A DNA stretch of 9,289 nucleotides from JAAXQD01 sp035529735 (GTDB taxonomy: Bacteria > Desulfobacterota > Desulfobacteria > Desulfobacterales > UBA11574): positions 1 through 9,289 of the forward strand of contig DATKWE010000186.1 of assembly GCA_035529735.1 (NCBI GenBank). Direction: 5' to 3'. The notes under the pieces are model-generated. The model searched no databases, was not told where the DNA came from, and was given only the letters and a program-made list of their open reading frames with translations. Shown here one piece after another: positions 6,403-9,289 of the stretch. Position 1 is the first letter of the stretch; each line of letters starts with the position of its first letter. The translations under genes and the position numbers were made by a program.

Positions 6403-6430
6403 TTAATCCGCCTCAAGTCGGGCGGGTTAA
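6403..6430. repeat. REP-like GC hairpin between the ZraP-like and rubrerythrin genes
   Basis: TTAATCCGCC (6403-6412) pairs with GGCGGGTTAA (6421-6430), ten pairs with one G-U, over an 8-base loop. The GGCGGGTT arm style resembles the GC hairpin inside the composite repeat at 5056-5084. The rest of 6187-6573 holds no gene: a 68-codon frame at 6327-6533 has no ribosome site or recognisable composition. Confidence 0.45.
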
Positions 6431-6495
6431 TCCTCGAACCGAAACAAACCATTACAACCCTATTTTTATACATATCCGGTTTTGGTGGACACGGG

Positions 6496-6523
6496 TTGTG
6501 TTTTATTTTAATATGGATATAAT
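6496..6523 (+). promoter_or_regulatory. Candidate sigma-70 promoter for the rubrerythrin-type gene
   Basis: A perfect -10 hexamer TATAAT (6518-6523) stands 16 bases after a poor -35, TTGTGT (6496-6501). Transcription would start near 6530, about 45 bases before the start codon. The region is AT-rich, so a chance match is possible. Confidence 0.4.
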
Positions 6524-6573
6524 TTTGATATAGGGTCTAATTTGGGTAAAATTTTTTAAAAGGAGGGACGGAC

Positions 6574-7038
6574 ATGGATAAAAGTGTATCTGAAATTATC
6601 GATTTGGCGATTCAGAGAGAAGAGGAGGCCTATGACTTCTATATGGATATCCATAACAAATTAGAAGACCCCAGCATAAAGGACACCATCGAGTTTATCG
6701 CCGGAGAGGAAAAAAAACACAAAGCGTTCCTTGTGGGCTATCGTGAAGAAAATTATGGCCCCGATGCACTGAGGATGACCGAGGTTGTGGAATACAAAAT
6801 CGCAGAGTATCTGGAAGAACCTGAAATCAGCACCGAGACAAGCCGGCAGGATGTTTATCTGGTGGCCGCCCACCGAGAATCCAGGTCCCAAAAATTTTAT
6901 ACGGAACTTGCCAATCTGCACGCCCAAGGAGAACTTAAAACGATGCTGCTGAAAATGGCAAATGAAGAGTTGAAGCACAAGGAAAAAATGGAATATTTGT
7001 ATGCCAATACGGCGTTTCCACAGACGGCCGGCGGCTGA
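6574..7038 (+). CDS. Rubrerythrin-type ferritin-like diiron protein lacking the rubredoxin domain
   Basis: A 154-aa cytoplasmic four-helix-bundle protein expected to hold a two-iron centre. The ligand pattern is complete and doubled: Glu16 in QREEEAYDFY with E46xxH49 in GEEKKH, then Glu102 in HRESRSQKFY with E132xxH135 in NEELKH. The distance between the first Glu and the ExxH Glu is exactly 30 residues in both halves, showing the internal twofold repeat of the family. There is no cysteine in the protein, so the C-terminal rubredoxin iron site of classical rubrerythrin is absent; such short forms resemble sulerythrin-like proteins. Rubrerythrins reduce hydrogen peroxide in anaerobes; this one would need a separate electron donor. 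The start is secure: AAAAGGAGG ends 7 bases before ATG 6574. Peroxide reduction is family knowledge, not shown for this protein. Confidence 0.9.
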   Translation: MDKSVSEIIDLAIQREEEAYDFYMDIHNKLEDPSIKDTIEFIAGEEKKHKAFLVGYREENYGPDALRMTEVVEYKIAEYLEEPEISTETSRQDVYLVAAHRESRSQKFYTELANLHAQGELKTMLLKMANEELKHKEKMEYLYANTAFPQTAGG

Positions 7039-7065
7039 TTTTTCAGAGTATTTTTTGGGCTGCAA

Positions 7066-7090
7066 AACCACCCGAATTCATGGACGGGTG
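7066..7090 (-). terminator. Possible terminator in the convergent gap
   Basis: CACCCG (7069-7074) and CGGGTG (7085-7090) form a 6-bp stem over a 10-base loop. Read on the minus strand, the stem is followed by GTTTTGC, so it could end the methyltransferase-like gene. The T run is short. No T tract follows on the plus strand. Confidence 0.35.
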
Positions 7091-7102
7091 AGCGCCGACA
7101 TT

Positions 7103-7729
7103 TTAACCGATAAAAGATTGGCATAAACGCTCCAGCCATCTAAATTTGCCGCCGTTCTTTTGTTCATTGCCAAAATCCCGACGTTGCCAGAGGACCAGAT
7201 TGTTTTCTCCCGGGAAAATAGGCCAAGGTCGAAACGGTTTCAGGCCGTATTGGCGGATTTTTGACCAGCTTCGTACATACTGTTGCCCCCGAAGTTGCTG
7301 CCGCTCACATCCGTGCAGATCTTCCTGGAGGACGAGTTTCGGATTCATGGAGGTGATCACCGCCTCCCATCGGCAATCGGGAAGTACGCGCTGACAGACA
7401 ACGGCGGCACAATGCACGCCTTTGAGTTCTTCGATAGAAGTTTCCGGGAAAAATTTTGTCGACTTCCAGAAATTTTCCGAGCGGCCCCGGTAGTGTCGAT
7501 CGAGCATCGAATTCATATGATCCGGGTCCATAAACAGCTCCGCAGCGTCCGGATCGATAGAGGGCTCAAGGTCGATGCCCACATAATGGGTCAGTTTCAG
7601 TTCCACCATAAGGCGCAGGTGGTTATCAATCCGATTTATCCATCTGCCGCATCCTAGACTGACAATCGATGACGGTCCTTTTTCGTTGAGGAAAGTGGCA
7701 GCAGGATTGTTGAGTTCATTCAAAGCCAA
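7103..7729 (-). CDS. Class I SAM-dependent methyltransferase-like protein
   Basis: A 208-aa cytoplasmic protein. Residues 21-28 (SIVSLGCG) match motif I of Rossmann-fold methyltransferases, which binds S-adenosylmethionine, and YVGIDLEP at 49-56 matches the second strand with an acidic residue (Asp53 or Glu55) for the ribose. A later strand-like segment, KLVLQEDL at 131-138, fits the expected fold. No target-recognition motif is visible, so the substrate is unknown. There is no in-frame ATG before motif I: the only in-frame starts there are TTG at 7729 and TTG at 7723, while the frame upstream closes at a TAA. A GGAG lies just ahead on the minus strand (7732-7735); it is too close to the first TTG but about 8 bases from the second, so 7723 may be the real start. 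The gene runs convergently with the rubrerythrin-type gene. Confidence 0.7.
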   Translation of the reverse strand: MALNELNNPAATFLNEKGPSSIVSLGCGRWINRIDNHLRLMVELKLTHYVGIDLEPSIDPDAAELFMDPDHMNSMLDRHYRGRSENFWKSTKFFPETSIEELKGVHCAAVVCQRVLPDCRWEAVITSMNPKLVLQEDLHGCERQQLRGQQYVRSWSKIRQYGLKPFRPWPIFPGENNLVLWQRRDFGNEQKNGGKFRWLERLCQSFIG

Positions 7730-8087
7730 TTCTCCATTACACCGTTATCCCGGATAATCCGCCGAAATTTTATACCCGAATTGAGCGAAAGTTTAGGATG
7801 CCCCAGATCCGAGGCATCAAGGACGAAGAAGTAATCGTCTACTGCGATCCCAACCCAGAAACAGCAACGCCGCAATTTATATCAGGGGTAAATATGAAAT
7901 CAATACCTTTCTGAAACTGATGCCGAGAACAGGGTAAAATGCTGCTTCAGTGTGAGCGCTGAGTTCAATTTGATGCATCATTTATTCGCCATTATACTAT
8001 CTTTGTGATATATATCATAAAACTAACTGTTGAAAATTGAGTGAAAACCAGGCTATTTCTCTTTTCTCTGAACGGATTTAAAGCAGG
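7730..8087. other. Intergenic region with a possible decayed coding remnant
   Basis: No intact gene is seen. On the plus strand, codons 7798-7911 read MPQIRGIKDEEVIVYCDPNP and on to a stop at 7912. A second frame, from about 7860 to a stop at 7935, reads IYIRGKYEINTFLKLMPRTG. The two would join by one frameshift near 7860. I do not recognise the product, and it may be chance. The second half (about 7940-8087) is AT-rich and carries a CRP/FNR-type palindrome. Confidence 0.25.
8003..8020. promoter_or_regulatory. CRP/FNR-family (HcpR-like) operator candidate
   Basis: TTGTGA-TATATA-TCATAA matches the CRP-like consensus TTGTGA-N6-TCACAA at 11 of 12 positions, and its core TGATATATATCA (8006-8017) is a perfect palindrome. 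HcpR regulators of sulfate reducers are reported to use this consensus. It lies 67 bp upstream of the RlpA-like start, and could act on that gene. Which family member binds is inference. Confidence 0.5.
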
Positions 8088-8777
8088 ATGATGTTTGAAA
8101 AAGAAAAAAAGGTGTTATGGATTCCTTTTGCATTGGCATGCTTGTTTTTTTTGTCCTGCAGCATTTTTAAGACAACATACGACGTCACAAAAGGGACGGT
8201 AGACACAACCTACAAGATAACAAAATATACCGTAAAAACAACCTATAAGGTAACCAAAGGTGTTGGGAAAACAGTCTATCAAATAGGCAAATACACGTTT
8301 ATCGTGGTCAAAGCGCCCTTAAGCTGGCCGTTAACACGCGAAGAGATCGAGTCTATTGATGATCTGCCACCCAAAGAAGCGATCCGGCAAGGTCGCGTCA
8401 AGAAATCACCCTATGTGGTCAAAGGCAAAAGATATGTGCCCATGTCGGTGGCAAAGGCCGCCAAATACCGTCAAAAGGGGATCGCATCCTGGTACGGGTA
8501 CGAGACCTATCACCAAAAAGGCGGGCACATGACCGCCAACGGTGAGGCTTTTGATCCAAAAGGGCTTAATGCAGCGCATAAATATTTACCGCTTCCCACA
8601 TATGTTCGCGTAACGAATCTTGAAAATCGTCGAAGCATCATTGTACGGGTAAACGACCGGGGGCCTTTCGTGGAGGGCCGTATTATCGATTTGAGTGCGG
8701 GAGCCGCTAAAAAACTGGGGTTTTACCAAAAAGGAATGGCAAAGGTTCTGGTAGAGGCGATACAGGTTGAAGGTTAG
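8088..8777 (+). CDS. RlpA-like lipoprotein (double-psi beta-barrel) with undecapeptide repeats
   Basis: A 229-aa envelope lipoprotein. A signal peptide ends in FLSC, with Cys24 as the predicted lipid site. Residues 29-71 carry four copies of an 11-residue repeat of the type TTYKVTKGTVK, starting at 29, 40, 51 and 62. A Pro-rich linker follows, then an RlpA double-psi beta-barrel at about 131-228, beginning GIASWYG. Glu153 (TANGEAF), His164 (NAAHKY) and Asp190 (VNDRGP) match the residues needed for lytic transglycosylase activity in Pseudomonas RlpA, which cuts glycan strands stripped of peptides. No SPOR domain follows, so septal targeting through that domain is absent; the repeats may take over some anchoring role, which is conjecture. 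ATG 8088 and ATG 8091 are adjacent; AGCAGG precedes them. It stands alone, possibly controlled by the palindrome at 8003-8020. The symbol rlpA is withheld because of the altered layout. Confidence 0.88.
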   Translation: MMFEKEKKVLWIPFALACLFFLSCSIFKTTYDVTKGTVDTTYKITKYTVKTTYKVTKGVGKTVYQIGKYTFIVVKAPLSWPLTREEIESIDDLPPKEAIRQGRVKKSPYVVKGKRYVPMSVAKAAKYRQKGIASWYGYETYHQKGGHMTANGEAFDPKGLNAAHKYLPLPTYVRVTNLENRRSIIVRVNDRGPFVEGRIIDLSAGAAKKLGFYQKGMAKVLVEAIQVEG

Positions 8778-8791
8778 CCCATGACCGGATC

Positions 8792-8828
8792 GCTTCCCGC
8801 CGCGAAGCACTACCGCAGGGCAGGGAGC
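8792..8828. repeat. Imperfect GC-rich hairpin after the RlpA-like gene
   Basis: GCTTCCCGCC (8792-8801) pairs with GGCAGGGAGC (8819-8828) with one mismatch and one G-T pair over a 17-base loop. It starts 15 bp after the stop codon. No T tract follows, so it may be a repeat unit or a weak terminator. Confidence 0.4.
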
Positions 8829-8951
8829 TTCACAAATCCGGGTTGGCCGTGTCTTTCGCCTATTGTGTATCTTAAAATATTTTGCTAAAGAAAGATTTGC
8901 AAAACTGAGCCCGGAATTTTTAGGGCAATTTCGACTCATTAAAAAAATTGA

Positions 8952-9004
8952 ATCATCTCCCGATTAGTTGTAGTTAATTAGGGTAAAATAAGTGGATCAT
9001 CTCC
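8952..9004. repeat. Direct repeat ATCATCTCC, two copies 44 bp apart
   Basis: ATCATCTCC occurs at 8952-8960 and 8996-9004, each in an AT-rich setting (AATCATCTCCCGATTAG and GGATCATCTCCAATTGAG). Paired short direct repeats of this type can be regulator sites or the multiple end-repeats of some insertion sequences, but no transposase is present here. Confidence 0.35.
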
Positions 9005-9031
9005 AATTGAGTAGGTGTGATCCCAAAGGGT

Positions 9032-9168
9032 TCAAGGATTCAAGGATTCAAGGGTTCGAGTGAAATGCTTAAGAGCAGAAGGATAATGCTCTCACGGATG
9101 ATACGGAGGAAGTTGAAAGGATGCTCAAAGCGCTGATTAAGTCTTTAGAAAACAAACCCTTGAATCCT
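9032..9168. repeat. Tandem TCAAGGAT units and 14-bp inverted repeats around a gene stub
   Basis: Three tandem 8-mers, TCAAGGAT, TCAAGGAT and TCAAGGGT, run from 9032 to 9055. AGGATTCAAGGGTT at 9043-9056 has an exact inverted copy at 9155-9168. The inverted copies enclose about 98 bp with the end of a decayed gene. The right copy is inside the stub's reading frame and encodes its KPLNP tail. Confidence 0.65.
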
Positions 9169-9180
9169 GGTTTATTTTAG
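9073..9180 (+). pseudogene. C-terminal stub of a four-helix-bundle (S23 / rRNA-IVP type) protein
   Basis: An open frame of 35 codons ends at TAG 9178 and reads DDTEEVERMLKALIKSLENK near its end, preceded by a TAA at 9070. An acidic stretch followed by RMLKALIKSLE is how many four-helix-bundle proteins of the TIGR02436 type (first seen as 23S rRNA intervening-sequence proteins) end. The three N-terminal helices are missing and there is no start codon or ribosome site, so only a remnant remains. The assignment rests on about 20 residues. Confidence 0.4.
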
Positions 9181-9289
9181 TCAATATTTTTTTTATAAAA
9201 CAGCGAACCAAATGGCGTCACCTTACCTGATCCTGGTAATTTGAGAGTCTCTATTGAGCTCTAACCTTGCTTTATTGAGGTTAAGGTGA
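9181..9289. other. Intergenic end of window, no gene seen
   Basis: AT-rich sequence with a T8 run at 9187-9194. A small hairpin TAACCT (9262-9267) with AGGTTA (9278-9283) sits at the edge. No reading frame of interest is visible; a gene could begin or end just outside. Confidence 0.4.

Noticed and set aside
6327..6533. 68-codon frame upstream of the rubrerythrin-type gene
   Set aside because: No ribosome site, unusual composition, and it crosses a REP-like hairpin and a probable promoter.
6661..7139. Minus-strand frames opposite the rubrerythrin-type gene
   Set aside because: Antisense shadows of a gene with all diiron ligands; Phe-rich products with no domain.
9032..9055. Tandem 8-mers as the start of a CRISPR array
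   Set aside because: The units are contiguous, 8 bp long and only three in number; there are no spacers.

Overview
The window reads as a piece of chromosome from a Gram-negative anaerobe or microaerophile, most plausibly a Desulfobacterota (delta-proteobacterial) lineage. This is inferred from two lipoproteins with lipoboxes, murein-acting envelope enzymes, a ZraP/CpxP-like periplasmic protein behind a textbook sigma-54 promoter, a rubrerythrin-type diiron protein, a CRP/FNR-type (HcpR-like) palindrome, and AT-rich intergenic repeats with REP-like GC hairpins. No rRNA, tRNA or species-diagnostic gene is present, so the taxonomy is tentative.

Bases 1-1641 are the 3' part of a group II intron whose 5' end lies outside the window. 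It holds the non-coding 5' domains (1-209), a reverse transcriptase/maturase without an HNH endonuclease domain (210-1535), domain V (1569-1601) and domain VI with a bulged branch-point A (1605-1641). The intron ends 16 bp before a DUF6933-type gene (1658-2173), which has no visible ribosome binding site and is followed by a clear intrinsic terminator. An AT-rich lipoprotein serine hydrolase of the class C beta-lactamase/S12 fold (2245-3387) and a stand-alone RNase H fold protein (3475-3954) follow. Together 1-3954 looks like an accessory segment.

From 4064 on, genes look more like ordinary envelope and stress functions: a membrane-anchored lytic transglycosylase (4064-4711, minus), a 977-bp gene-free region, the ZraP/CpxP-like gene (5689-6186), a rubrerythrin-type gene (6574-7038), a convergent methyltransferase-like gene with a TTG start (7103-7729, minus), and an RlpA-like lipoprotein (8088-8777). 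The gene-free region 4712-5688 divides into a dyad upstream of the transglycosylase, a composite repeat element (about 4949-5258) bounded by a 13-bp direct repeat, and the sigma-54 regulatory region with several dyads. The last 500 bp hold direct and tandem repeats and what looks like the C-terminal stub of a four-helix-bundle (S23-type) gene between 14-bp inverted repeats.

No convincing new multi-gene system is present. The most interesting signals are the dyad-rich sigma-54 promoter of the ZraP-like gene, the undecapeptide repeats in the RlpA-like lipoprotein, and the two repeat elements that look like small mobile or formerly mobile units.
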